From positions 310,001 to 374,000 of the forward strand of contig CANMXJ010000003.1 in assembly GCA_947501805.1 (NCBI GenBank): 64,000 nucleotides of DNA, written 5' to 3'. This stretch comes from an uncultured Sulfitobacter sp. Its GTDB lineage: Bacteria > Pseudomonadota > Alphaproteobacteria > Rhodobacterales > Rhodobacteraceae. How positions within the stretch are numbered: the stretch's first letter is position 1; every line of letters starts with the position of its first letter. The notes under the pieces are model-generated. The model did not search any database and was not told the DNA's origin. It saw nothing but the letters and a program-made list of their open reading frames with translations. A program made the translations under genes and the position numbers. Below are positions 51,935-61,269 of this stretch, piece by piece.

Positions 51935-52070
51935 CTGATTTCTCCAATACTATAGGGATGGTGCGCGGCTCATACACCGCTTGCTTGCCTGTGAAAAGGC
52001 CCAGTGCTGCATGGCTGGCTTGCTTCCTTCCTTGCGTGTTAGGTTTGTTGAAACAGTCGGGGTACCATAC

Positions 52071-53222
52071 GTGACGCTACGGGATCAATTTTACGACACG
52101 CTGCCGCGGGTGAACGCCTTCGACCAGCTCACGCAATCAGAACGATATGCCACCATACCGGAAGGTTGGTGGATCGGCGCTGCGGACATCGTGAACTCAA
52201 CCGGACTGGTCGAGTTGGGTCAGTTCAAAAAGATCAACATGGTGGGGGCAGCCGTAATTTCTGCCTTGATGAATGCGCTCAAAGGGGAGGCGTTTCCGTT
52301 TGTGTTTGGCGGCGATGGTGCAGGTTTTGCGGTATCGCCCCAAGATGAAGCCGCCGCGCGGGATGCTCTGGCCCGCGTTGCGCGCTGGGCTTTGACTGAA
52401 TTTGATATTGAAATGCGCGTGGCCCTTGTTCCTGTGACAGATGTGCGCGCGGCAGGGGTGGATGTGCGTGTGGCACGGTTTCAGGTATCCGATGGCGTGG
52501 ATTATGCGATGTTCGACGGCGGCGGGCTAAATTGGGCGGAAACGCAAATGAAGGCGGGGCATTACACGATTGATCCCGCTCCGGCGGGAAGTGTGCCGGA
52601 TTTGACAGGCCTTTCGTGTCGCTGGTCCCAAATGCCGACACGTAATGGCACGATCTTGTCGCTGCTTGTTTCTCCGATTGAGGGGGCCGCGCCGGATCAG
52701 ATCGCGAAGGTCTATGACACCATTGTTGCGCTGGCTCAGGCGCTTGATCGCGGTGGTCATCCGGCCCCCGTGACGGGTCCGGGATCAAGCTGGCCGCCAA
52801 AGGGTGCCAAGCTGGAAGCCCATGCCGCCCACGGCGCGGGATCGCTTGGTGGGGCACGCTTGAAGGTTCTTTTTGAGTCCTTTGTTGCTTGGGTGCTGAT
52901 CAAGACGGGTATCAAACTAGGCGGTTTTGACGCCCGCCGTTATGCCCGAACCGTTGGCGAGAATGCAGATTTCCGAAAGCTGGACGATGGATTGAAAATG
53001 ACGCTTGATTGTGATGCGGACACGCAGGCCAAGATCGAAGCCGTGCTTTCGAATGCGGCCAAGGCTGGTCTGATCAACTACGGTGTGGCAACGCAGGACG
53101 AAGCGATGATGACGTGCATTGTGCCATCCATCTTGACTGATGATCATGTGCACTTCATCGATGGCGCAACTGGCGGTTATACGCTTGCGGCGTCTCGGAT
53201 GAAGGCACAGATCAAAGGGTGA
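52071..53222 (+). CDS. DUF3095 domain-containing protein
   Basis: This protein of about 383 residues has the DUF3095 core: FYDTLPRVNAFDQLT, GWWIGAADIVNSTGLVELGQFKKINMVGAAVI (split), FVFGGDGAGFAV and later LTGLSCRW. The DIVNST and GGDGAGF motifs resemble those of guanylyl/adenylyl cyclase-type folds, with D residues that might bind metal. No activity is proven. The start is uncertain: GTG 52071 (with GGGG upstream) fits the family; ATG 52011 is an in-frame alternative with a non-coding look before it. Confidence 0.82.
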   Translation: MTLRDQFYDTLPRVNAFDQLTQSERYATIPEGWWIGAADIVNSTGLVELGQFKKINMVGAAVISALMNALKGEAFPFVFGGDGAGFAVSPQDEAAARDALARVARWALTEFDIEMRVALVPVTDVRAAGVDVRVARFQVSDGVDYAMFDGGGLNWAETQMKAGHYTIDPAPAGSVPDLTGLSCRWSQMPTRNGTILSLLVSPIEGAAPDQIAKVYDTIVALAQALDRGGHPAPVTGPGSSWPPKGAKLEAHAAHGAGSLGGARLKVLFESFVAWVLIKTGIKLGGFDARRYARTVGENADFRKLDDGLKMTLDCDADTQAKIEAVLSNAAKAGLINYGVATQDEAMMTCIVPSILTDDHVHFIDGATGGYTLAASRMKAQIKG

Positions 53223-54398
53223 TCATTCCGTTTGATCGCGGCTGAACAGGTAGACGGCAAAGCCAACAGCAAGGGCGATGGTGAACAACAGGAAAACGGC
53301 AACATAAGGCGCGGCAGCGGTCTCGGCTGGCAATGAAGCACGATAGATGCGGCCTGATGCGAACTGCGCTACGCCAACACCGCCGATGCTGAAAAGGTTC
53401 AACATCGTTACCCCCCGCCCGATCAGATGCGGCGGCAGAAAACTGCGCCCGTGGGCCATGATGACCGGATAGGTCATACCGAAAAAGCCGATCATGCACA
53501 GTAGGGTAACGGAAAGGAACATGTCTTGGGCAGGCATCAGTATCAACCAGCCACCGGCAAACAATGTGATCGCGGTGCCGCCGGCAATCATCCATTTGCG
53601 TGATGGAAACAACCTGTCTGCTGGTCCATAGGCCAGCGCACCTGCAACCATGGCGATGCCCATTAACAGGCTTGCCTGTCCGATGGCCCCTGTGCTCGCG
53701 CCAAAAACATCAGCAAGATACGGGCCGATCCACAAACCGCGCACTGCACCCGAAATGGCATAGGTGACGCCCATCAGAGGAAAGATGAACCACAACGCGC
53801 GGATACGCATCAATTCACCCAACGAACCTTTACGCCCGTCCCCGGATTTCTCGGGGTCACTCACCAGCACCAAAGTCCCGAAGGCAACAAGCGCCGACAG
53901 GCCGGCCAACCCCCAAAGGGAGGTGCGCCAGCCGAGGGTTTCGGCTGCGAACGCCATTGGATAGGCGGCAACAAGGTTGCCCATACTGCCCAGCCCAACC
54001 ATCATCGACGCAAGGACGGCAAACTGTGCAGGCGGGTATACACGTGCAAAAATGTAATAGGAGGCCATCAATACCGGGGCACATCCAACGCCGATCAGCG
54101 ACATGGCGATACTAATATGGATCGGTGTGGTTGCCAGCGCAAATATGGCGGCACCGCCACCGCCACCTACCAGCAACAGCCAGCCTGCGGTGCGGCGTGG
54201 TCCGATGCTGTCCAACGCAGCCCCGATCGGGATTTGGCAGGCCGCAAATGTCAGGAACCAAAGGCCGGAGGCAAAGGCCAGATCATCCGGCGTTGCTCCG
54301 ATGTCTTGTTCTAGGATTTCTGACAAAACCGCCAAAAACGCGCGAAAAAATTGGCTGAGCACATAGGCCAGCCCCAGCAGAAAAATACCCGCGTTCAT
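53223..54398 (-). CDS. MFS transporter
   Basis: This 391-residue carrier has about 12 membrane segments (for example FLTFAACQIPIGAALDSIGPRRTAGWLLLVGG, split, as motif A). It is closest to general sugar/organic acid carriers of the major facilitator superfamily; the substrate is not clear. The start at 54398 is immediately next to the aldolase stop (TGATATG), so it is coupled to it. Together they suggest uptake and cleavage of a 2-keto-3-deoxy acid. The stop abuts the DUF3095 stop. Confidence 0.88.
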   Translation of the reverse strand: MNAGIFLLGLAYVLSQFFRAFLAVLSEILEQDIGATPDDLAFASGLWFLTFAACQIPIGAALDSIGPRRTAGWLLLVGGGGGAAIFALATTPIHISIAMSLIGVGCAPVLMASYYIFARVYPPAQFAVLASMMVGLGSMGNLVAAYPMAFAAETLGWRTSLWGLAGLSALVAFGTLVLVSDPEKSGDGRKGSLGELMRIRALWFIFPLMGVTYAISGAVRGLWIGPYLADVFGASTGAIGQASLLMGIAMVAGALAYGPADRLFPSRKWMIAGGTAITLFAGGWLILMPAQDMFLSVTLLCMIGFFGMTYPVIMAHGRSFLPPHLIGRGVTMLNLFSIGGVGVAQFASGRIYRASLPAETAAAPYVAVFLLFTIALAVGFAVYLFSRDQTE

Positions 54399-54399
54399 A

Positions 54400-55173
54400 T
54401 CAGTTTTTGTTCTTCCATTTTGCGCTAAGGGCCTGTGCATTGCGTTTTAGCAAAAGGACATCTGCCCCAACAGCCACGAATTGCGCCCCGGCTTCAAGAG
54501 CGTTTTCAGTCATTGGATCATGGGTCGAAAGAATGCCGGGGGCTTTGCCCGCAGCGCGGACGCGACGCAGGGCGTCCATAATCACGCTTTGCACGTCCGC
54601 GTGCAGCGCATTGCCCATGTGGCCCATGTCCGCTGCCAGATCGGCAGGTCCGATGAAAACACCGTCAATTCCATCCAGTGCAAGGATGTCATCAAGGGCC
54701 GCGATTCCCTTGGCGCTTTCGACTTGTACGAGCAGGCAGATTTGTGCGTCGGCCGTGGTGCCATAATCGGCGATTTCCGAGAACCGCGCAGCGCGGGTCA
54801 GCGCATACCCGACACCGCGATCCCCGTGCGGCGGATACGTCACGTCACGCACCAGCTGTGCGGCCTGTTCCGCACTATCCACCATTGGCACCAGCACTGT
54901 CTGCGCGCCCGCATCCAGTATCTGTTTGATCATATAGGTTTCGCCAATTGGCACCCGAACAACGGCATGGCTGTCGGATGCCTCCAACACCTGAAGCTGC
55001 GCAAGGATAGATCGCAAATCATTTGGCCCGTGTTCACCATCAATCACCAGCCAGTCAAAACCGGCCGTGCCCATTAACTCGGCGCTAAAGTTATCGGCAA
55101 GACCAAGCCAGCAGCCAAAGACGGTCTCGCCGTTCTTAAGGGCTTTCTTGAACGGGTTGTGGGGCGCTGGCAT
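54400..55173 (-). CDS. HpcH/HpaI family class II aldolase
   Basis: This 257-residue enzyme has the HpaI pattern: WLVIDGEHGPNDL at about residue 40, VQVESAKGI with the metal-binding Glu, and FIGPADLAADMGHMG with the second metal Asp. It cleaves 4-hydroxy-2-keto acids such as 2-keto-3-deoxyglucarate or 4-hydroxy-2-ketoheptanedioate to pyruvate and an aldehyde. The exact substrate cannot be read from sequence. It overlaps the upstream Tat-type gene by 38 nt and is followed by the MFS gene. Confidence 0.91.
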   Translation of the reverse strand: MPAPHNPFKKALKNGETVFGCWLGLADNFSAELMGTAGFDWLVIDGEHGPNDLRSILAQLQVLEASDSHAVVRVPIGETYMIKQILDAGAQTVLVPMVDSAEQAAQLVRDVTYPPHGDRGVGYALTRAARFSEIADYGTTADAQICLLVQVESAKGIAALDDILALDGIDGVFIGPADLAADMGHMGNALHADVQSVIMDALRRVRAAGKAPGILSTHDPMTENALEAGAQFVAVGADVLLLKRNAQALSAKWKNKN

Positions 55174-55609
55174 TATGATCTTCCTCCGACTGGGGCATGT
55201 CGCACCCTAGACGGGACGTGTCATCTTTGACCAGAGGGGCCGCGCCTTCATCTTCTGTCGCAAGCAGATCCCGCAGCTTCTTCAGGGACGGTCGCAGCGG
55301 CGAAGTTGTGGTTCCTGTTGCATCAATCGGCTGGGTCGCCTGTGCAATCCCTGCCATGCCAGGCGCGCGCAACACGCCATCCCGCAGCATTTCGTTGAAC
55401 AACTGCTTTGCCGCGTCGGGTGCAATGTGCAGCTGACGCGCCAAAATCTCTGGGCTGCATTTGTTTTGTGCACGTGCGATCAGTTGCGCCCACGCATAGG
55501 TGCCTGCAGGAATTGCCATTTGTCGGCTTGCGGCCACAGCAGTGGGCAGTGGGATCAACGGGGCGGCTGCCAAAGCCACCAGTGAGGTGGTGAATTCACG
55601 TCTGTTCAT
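55136..55609 (-). CDS. Exported protein with Tat-like signal (157 aa)
   Basis: This 157-residue protein begins NRREFTTSLVALAAAPLIPLPTAVAA, an RR-type signal that looks like a Tat leader. The mature part has a helical domain (AQLIARAQNKCSPEILARQLHIAPDAAKQLFNEMLRDGVL, split) resembling a winged-helix or Arg-rich binding fold, and a disordered tail. I do not recognise the family. It overlaps the aldolase gene by 38 nt, which suggests one transcript. Confidence 0.7.
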   Translation of the reverse strand: MNRREFTTSLVALAAAPLIPLPTAVAASRQMAIPAGTYAWAQLIARAQNKCSPEILARQLHIAPDAAKQLFNEMLRDGVLRAPGMAGIAQATQPIDATGTTTSPLRPSLKKLRDLLATEDEGAAPLVKDDTSRLGCDMPQSEEDHNASAPQPVQESP

Positions 55610-55652
55610 ATGTTTAAACTATGTGGAGCGTGAACGGATAACACGGGGAAAC

Positions 55653-56345
55653 TCACAGAACCTTGATCACATCCTTGTCGATGGCCAGCATATAGCCACG
55701 CCGCGCGATGTTTTTGACCAGCAGCTCACTGACGATCTGGTTTCCCAAAGTATCGCGCAAACGCTTGATCCGTGTCGCCCCTGCGGCTTCATCACAATCG
55801 GCTGCATTGCGTCCTGAAATCACGCCCTCGATTTCGCTCCCCGACATTACATCATCGTCCATCCGCGCTTCTGCCAGCACCGACATCGTCTCCATCGCGG
55901 CATCGGTTAGTTTGAAGCCGAGGTTGTTCAGGTAGACGGTATTTTCCTCGCGACTGATCAGCAGGGAATTCACCTGAATGCCGGCACGTTCAATCTGTGC
56001 CATGCGGCGGTTGAAGGTGATCAACATGATCAGAAACACCAGCGCCGCTATCAACATGGCTGTGGCAAAAACCAGCAGGACAAATATCACCAAACGGTAG
56101 CTGGCGAGTGTGTCGGAAAATGCCGTGCCCGATTGCGCAAGAATCTCCAGCAATTTGATTTCTGAACCGGAGGTCAGATCGTCGTTTTCGACAAAGATTC
56201 GCTCCACCTGTGCATTGAACAGGTTCGCATCCGGCAAGGTCCAGAACAGCACAACCGCACCCGCGATCAGCAAAGCCACGATGCCTACAATCCCGAACCC
56301 GACAAAGCGGCGCAAGTCAGAAGCGGAGGTAGTTTTGTCCGGCAC
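55653..56345 (-). CDS. Membrane protein with C-terminal OmpR-type winged helix
   Basis: This protein of about 230 residues starts at GTG 56345 with AAAGGA 6 nt upstream. It has a first membrane helix (GFGIVGIVALLIAGAVVLFW), about 50 residues outside, a second helix (LVIFVLLVFATAMLIAALVFLIMLI), and a C-terminal winged-helix domain with NTVYLNNLGFKLTDAAMETMSVLAEAR and IKRLRDTLGNQIVSELLVKNIARRGYMLA, as in OmpR/ToxR effectors. It would bind DNA at the membrane, with the DNA domain last rather than first as in ToxR. Its target and signal are unknown. Confidence 0.8.
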   Translation of the reverse strand: MPDKTTSASDLRRFVGFGIVGIVALLIAGAVVLFWTLPDANLFNAQVERIFVENDDLTSGSEIKLLEILAQSGTAFSDTLASYRLVIFVLLVFATAMLIAALVFLIMLITFNRRMAQIERAGIQVNSLLISREENTVYLNNLGFKLTDAAMETMSVLAEARMDDDVMSGSEIEGVISGRNAADCDEAAGATRIKRLRDTLGNQIVSELLVKNIARRGYMLAIDKDVIKVL

Positions 56346-56607
56346 TGTCTTTCCTTTGCGCAAGTCCGTCGTCCCCGAAAGTGGAAACGACATTAAGAAG
56401 GGTCCAGCCTTGGGCGGCCAAACGGGGGGCGAGTTCAGAGGCTGCACTGGCCGCGTCACAAGCTCCGTTAATCTGCGCGACACCATAATGCAGACGCAGA
56501 GGGTTGTCCTGTTTGGCTTTGTAATCAGCATAACATCCCGCCGCATGCGCGGGCAGGCCAAGCGTCATCACAAGGCTAAGGACAAGAATGAATGTTGTCT
56601 GTTTCAT
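56317..56607 (-). CDS. Small exported protein (96 aa)
   Basis: This 96-residue protein starts MKQTTFILVLSLVMTLGLPAHAAGC, a clear signal peptide. The mature part (CYADYKAKQDNPLRLHYGVAQINGACDAASAASELAPRLAAQGWTLLNVVSTF, split) has two cysteines that could pair and no motif I recognise; similar short exported proteins are common in Rhodobacteraceae. It overlaps the start of the winged-helix membrane gene by 29 nt, so the two are probably cotranscribed. Confidence 0.78.
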   Translation of the reverse strand: MKQTTFILVLSLVMTLGLPAHAAGCYADYKAKQDNPLRLHYGVAQINGACDAASAASELAPRLAAQGWTLLNVVSTFGDDGLAQRKDSAGQNYLRF

Positions 56608-56634
56608 GGGCCTATCTGTGCGCCTTTGTGCGCT

Positions 56635-56694
56635 GTTATTCAATATCAGACGGGTAATGACAGGACCGTTATTGGATAACACCGGGCTGTTATT
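56635..56694. promoter_or_regulatory. Repeated GTTATT elements in a divergent promoter region
   Basis: GTTATT occurs three times (56635, 56668, 56689), and the middle one is part of GTTAT-TGG-ATAAC (56668-56680). The elements lie in the 168-nt gap between two divergent small exported-protein genes. They may be binding sites of one regulator, but chance is possible. Confidence 0.3.
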
Positions 56695-56775
56695 GCCTGA
56701 CTTTTGGCATTTGCCCCAGATTGATTCCATCAAAGCGCGGGCTGTCCTGCTGGCGCATCAGAGAGGATCAGACTT

Positions 56776-57306
56776 ATGTACCGCACCTTTATCACCACCA
56801 TTGCCGCAGCCTCTATTGCGCTCACAGCATTCGGTGCTGCCCCTGCCTTTGCAGGAGAGCGCGAAAACGCCCGTGCAATCGCAGCCATTCTAGGCATCGC
56901 CGCTGTTGGGGCGTTGATCCACAAGAACAACAAGAAGGACAAACATCGTGCTGAAACCCACCGTCCAGCACCTGTTTATCAAGAACCAGTCTATAAAAAG
57001 CCGAAGACACATACGCCGAAATACGCCCAACCAATCCATGATACCCCCCGTTATCAGCACCCCAAGCCGCGCCCCCTTCCACAGCGCGCACATCGCAAAC
57101 TTTTGCCCAAGCAGTGCTTTCGTGCGTTCGAAACCTATCGCGGCAAAGTGCGGATGTTCGGGAAACGTTGCCTGAAGCGCAACTTCCAATTTGCACATCG
57201 TTTACCGCGCCAATGCCAGTATATCTTTGACACCCCACGCGGCGATCGCCGCGGATACGAAGCACGCTGTTTGCGCGAACATGGATACCGTTTGGCGCGG
57301 GGATAA
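56776..57306 (+). CDS. Basic exported protein (176 aa)
   Basis: This 176-residue protein has a signal peptide ending at AFA|GER. A helical, glycine-containing hydrophobic stretch follows (ARAIAAILGIAAVGALIHKNNKK), then a proline, lysine and histidine-rich linker (about 55-105), then a C-terminal domain with four cysteines (KQCFRAFETYRGKVRMFGKRCLKRN and RQCQYIFDTPRGDRRGYEARCLREHGYRL, split). I know this layout from uncharacterised Rhodobacteraceae proteins. The cysteines probably form disulfides in the periplasm. A terminator follows. Confidence 0.78.
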   Translation: MYRTFITTIAAASIALTAFGAAPAFAGERENARAIAAILGIAAVGALIHKNNKKDKHRAETHRPAPVYQEPVYKKPKTHTPKYAQPIHDTPRYQHPKPRPLPQRAHRKLLPKQCFRAFETYRGKVRMFGKRCLKRNFQFAHRLPRQCQYIFDTPRGDRRGYEARCLREHGYRLARG

Positions 57307-57353
57307 CACCGCGTCTTGATCTGGGTGGCAAGTCCCTGCCATTCGGATACCTG

Positions 57354-57385
57354 GAGGGAGACGTTCGGGCGTCTCCCTCTTTTTA
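57354..57385 (+). terminator. Intrinsic terminator after the 176-aa gene
   Basis: A perfect 10-bp stem GAGGGAGACG (57354-57363 with 57370-57379), a 6-nt loop TTCGGG, then TTTTT. It separates the 176-residue gene from rnhB. Confidence 0.9.
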
Positions 57386-57424
57386 TGCCTTGCAGTTCTC
57401 TCTGCGTTTCGGTTTGGAAAGACC

Positions 57425-58030
57425 ATGAAACCAGATTTTAGTTTTGAAGCTCAGGCCATCGCGCAAGGGTACACCCGCATCGCTGGCGTGGATGAAGTCG
57501 GGCGCGGCCCTTTGGCGGGGCCGGTCACCGCGGCGGCGGTTATATTGGATCCTGCGCGCATTCCCGAAGGACTGAACGATTCCAAAAAGCTGACGCAAAA
57601 AGCACGGCAAAGATTGTATGACGAGATCATGGAGGTCGCCGATGTCAGCATTGCGCATGCGTCGGTCGAGGAAATCGACAACCTGAACATCCTGCGCGCC
57701 AGCCATCTTGCGATGATGCGCGCGCTGGACGGCCTCAAAAACCCTGCAGATTACGCATTGATTGACGGAAACATGTTGCCGCGTGATCTGATCCTGCCCG
57801 CAGAAACAATCATCAAGGGTGATGCACGTTCGCAAAGCATTTCGGCGGCCTCAATTATGGCTAAAGTTTGTCGAGATTGTGTCATGTTGTCCTTGGCGCA
57901 ACAGCACCCCGGATACAGTTGGGAGACGAACATGGGATATGGATCAAAAAGCCACATCTCAGCGCTGCAAAATCTTGGCATAACCCCACACCATAGACGT
58001 TCGTTCAAACCCGTACACAAGATGTTGTAG
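57425..58030 (+). CDS. rnhB: Ribonuclease HII
   Basis: This 201-residue enzyme cuts RNA in RNA/DNA hybrids and single ribonucleotides in DNA. The family pattern AGVDEVGRGPLAGPVTAAAVIL carries the DE dyad, with further aspartates in LIDGN and GDARSQSISAASIMAKVCRD. The length is normal. ccrM follows 117 nt later, a neighbourhood seen in several Alphaproteobacteria. Confidence 0.97.
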   Translation: MKPDFSFEAQAIAQGYTRIAGVDEVGRGPLAGPVTAAAVILDPARIPEGLNDSKKLTQKARQRLYDEIMEVADVSIAHASVEEIDNLNILRASHLAMMRALDGLKNPADYALIDGNMLPRDLILPAETIIKGDARSQSISAASIMAKVCRDCVMLSLAQQHPGYSWETNMGYGSKSHISALQNLGITPHHRRSFKPVHKML

Positions 58031-58031
58031 C

Positions 58032-59248
<1,217 letters not shown>

Positions 59249-59315
59249 TTTTACCGAACACCGCCGGTGCCTGCGGCCTTCCACATGAAGGGCGCCTATA
59301 AAGGCACTTACCTTA

Positions 59316-59344
59316 ACCCCGCCCTCGTGGCGGGGTCTTTTTTT
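59316..59344 (+). terminator. Intrinsic terminator after ccrM
   Basis: The stem ACCCCGCC (59316-59323) pairs with GGCGGGGT (59329-59336) around a 5-nt loop, followed by C and seven T residues, a strong rho-independent terminator. Confidence 0.95.
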
Positions 59345-59414
59345 GTGTGTTAGACTTTTGTCATCTCGACAGGGAACGATAGAGTGTTGCTGAGCATCGT
59401 TACCACATCAAACC

Positions 59415-59431
59415 CTGATGTATTACATCAG
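59415..59431. promoter_or_regulatory. Perfect palindrome, possible operator
   Basis: CTGATGTATTACATCAG has perfect 8-bp arms around one base. It lies in a gap where two genes converge and no annotated gene starts, so its role is open; it might control a small RNA. Confidence 0.4.
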
Positions 59432-59550
59432 ATCTATCTAAAATTCCTTAATCTGCCGATTGCCCGATAGTGTGCCGGCAGGCGTATCAACTTATATCCA
59501 TGAGACCCGCCTGAAATCCCTGCACTTGGAGCTTGGAAACAACAGCTGGT

Positions 59551-59973
59551 TCAAATGGTCTTTCGGTCGCGTTTCGCTTGCAGCACATCGTGGACATAAC
59601 GTCCGTCGAATTCCGTTTTGCTCAGGACGTAGGCTACACCGGCTGTTGCGGCTTTTTCCCACATAAAGGGAGAAGGCCAATCACTGACCATGATCACCGG
59701 AATATCGGCCATTTTCGGATCTTTTGCCAGCTCAAGCGCAAAATCTGCGCCCAACCCGTCAGGCAAATTGTTGTCCAAGAGAATGAGAGCAGGTTCCTTT
59801 TTTTTCAGTGCCCGGCGCGCCGATTCCAATGTTGAGGCAACTTCTATCCGCATTTGTTCACGGGCCTTCTTCATTACGCGGGCCAGCTTTTCGCAGTCAA
59901 AATCGCTGTCTTCCACGATCAGGCAAGTCTCAAAACCTTGCCCGCCAGATGCTGCTGTATTTGTCATCAACAT
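59551..59973 (-). CDS. Stand-alone response regulator receiver protein
   Basis: This 140-residue receiver domain has E21/D22 in the acidic pocket, D67 as phospho-acceptor (LILLDNNLPDG), S97 and K119 (SKTEF). All switch residues are present, and no output domain follows, as in CheY or DivK. AAGGGGG lies about 6 nt before the start. No sensor kinase is encoded nearby, so its partner must lie elsewhere. Confidence 0.9.
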   Translation of the reverse strand: MLMTNTAASGGQGFETCLIVEDSDFDCEKLARVMKKAREQMRIEVASTLESARRALKKKEPALILLDNNLPDGLGADFALELAKDPKMADIPVIMVSDWPSPFMWEKAATAGVAYVLSKTEFDGRYVHDVLQAKRDRKTI

Positions 59974-60041
59974 ACGTTACCCCCTTCAAACGAAGTGCGG
60001 GATCACAGGTGACAGACAAGGCTTAAGATTGTGTGTTGAAC

Positions 60042-61190
60042 CTAGCGTGGTGGTGGCGTGAGGTGTTTGTTGTAGTCGGACCAATCCGTTATTTCAGGGT
60101 AATACATCCCCCGCCAGACGCGCACCCGCGGATTCATGATGCGCCGCCACAAAGGCGGAAACATCGCGGCCATGGTCATTACGGGATAGCCAAAAGGCAG
60201 TTGTGGCGCCTCGTCTGACCCGTGGTTTTGCAGGAGTGGAAAGCGGCGGTCGGGCTTATAATGATGATCGGAATGGCGTTGCAGGTTGATCAATAGCCAG
60301 TTGGACGCCTTGTGGGCTGCATTCCATGAATGGTGCGGTTTGACGTGTTCATATTTGCCATGACCCAGATGTTTGCGCGTTAACCCGTAATGTTCGATGT
60401 AGTTAACCAATTCCAGCTGCCAGATGGCAACACCGGCCTGAAACATAAACAGCATCACACCGGACCAACCGCCAAGCATCAGCGCAAGGATCAGACACAG
60501 GCCTTGCAAACCCCAATACTTGAAAAACGGATTACTGAAATCTGTCCACGGTAATTTCTTGCGTGCCAGCATTTCTGCTTCGGCCTTGAAAGCGGAATGC
60601 AGCGACTCGCGCAGGACACGGGGGTAGAAACGGTGGAACCCTTCATTGTAGCGGGCGGTCACCGTGTCCCTCGGTGTTGCGACATAGCGGTGATGCACCA
60701 GCAGGTGTTCGGACCGAAAATGGGAATAGAGCACCATCGCCAGCAGTACATCTGCCAGAAATCTTTCCAGTTTGTTTTTCTGGTGCATCAATTCGTGACT
60801 GTAGTTGATGCCAATTGTACCCGTCATCACGCCCACGCCAAAGAACAGCGCAATCCGTTCAAAGGTTCCCAGATGCTCTGCCTGTGGCACATACCAGATC
60901 AGGCCAAAGACAGTTAGAAATTGTGCAGGCACCCAGATCAGCGTGACAAGGCGATACCAATACAGATCATCATCATCCGCCTCCAGATCCGCGTTATCGA
61001 GATTCAGGCCAAGCACGGCATCTAGGACTGAAAACAAGAACCACGTGACCAGCGGCAGCAACGCAATTGTCCATCCACCGGACATGGCGGCGATCCATGC
61101 CAACGGGATCAGGCCCAGTGACAACCAAAATGGCAGAGCGCGCGACAACTGGCTTACCTCAGCGCGGGAAATATCGGGGTATTGGTTCAT
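60042..61190 (-). CDS. alkB: Alkane 1-monooxygenase
   Basis: This 382-residue membrane di-iron enzyme oxidises medium-chain alkanes at the terminal carbon. The histidine boxes are HELMH (132-136), EHLLVHH (161-167) and LQRHSDHH near residue 311, with NYIEHYG between. Six or so membrane segments are predicted. The electron-transfer partners rubredoxin and rubredoxin reductase are not in this window. mutY lies 79 nt away on the same strand. Confidence 0.94.
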   Translation of the reverse strand: MNQYPDISRAEVSQLSRALPFWLSLGLIPLAWIAAMSGGWTIALLPLVTWFLFSVLDAVLGLNLDNADLEADDDDLYWYRLVTLIWVPAQFLTVFGLIWYVPQAEHLGTFERIALFFGVGVMTGTIGINYSHELMHQKNKLERFLADVLLAMVLYSHFRSEHLLVHHRYVATPRDTVTARYNEGFHRFYPRVLRESLHSAFKAEAEMLARKKLPWTDFSNPFFKYWGLQGLCLILALMLGGWSGVMLFMFQAGVAIWQLELVNYIEHYGLTRKHLGHGKYEHVKPHHSWNAAHKASNWLLINLQRHSDHHYKPDRRFPLLQNHGSDEAPQLPFGYPVMTMAAMFPPLWRRIMNPRVRVWRGMYYPEITDWSDYNKHLTPPPR

Positions 61191-61269
61191 TTCGGTGCGA
61201 GACCTCGGGCAGCTTGAAACAGAAAGAATATAACGCAGTTCGCTAGCTGCTCAAAGCGGCGACATTGGG

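Larger units (their letters stand above)
59249..59550. other. Intergenic region with terminator and palindrome
   Basis: This 302-nt gap lies between the convergent ccrM and response-regulator genes. It holds the ccrM terminator and a perfect 17-bp palindrome at 59415-59431, both listed separately. I see no credible coding frame; a short + strand frame from 59460 starts with TTG and runs antisense into the regulator gene. Confidence 0.6.

Noticed and set aside
59415-59431. lux-box or FNR-box reading of the 17-bp palindrome
   Set aside because: The spacing and core (TGATGTATTACATCA) do not match the 20-bp lux box or TTGAT-N4-ATCAA.
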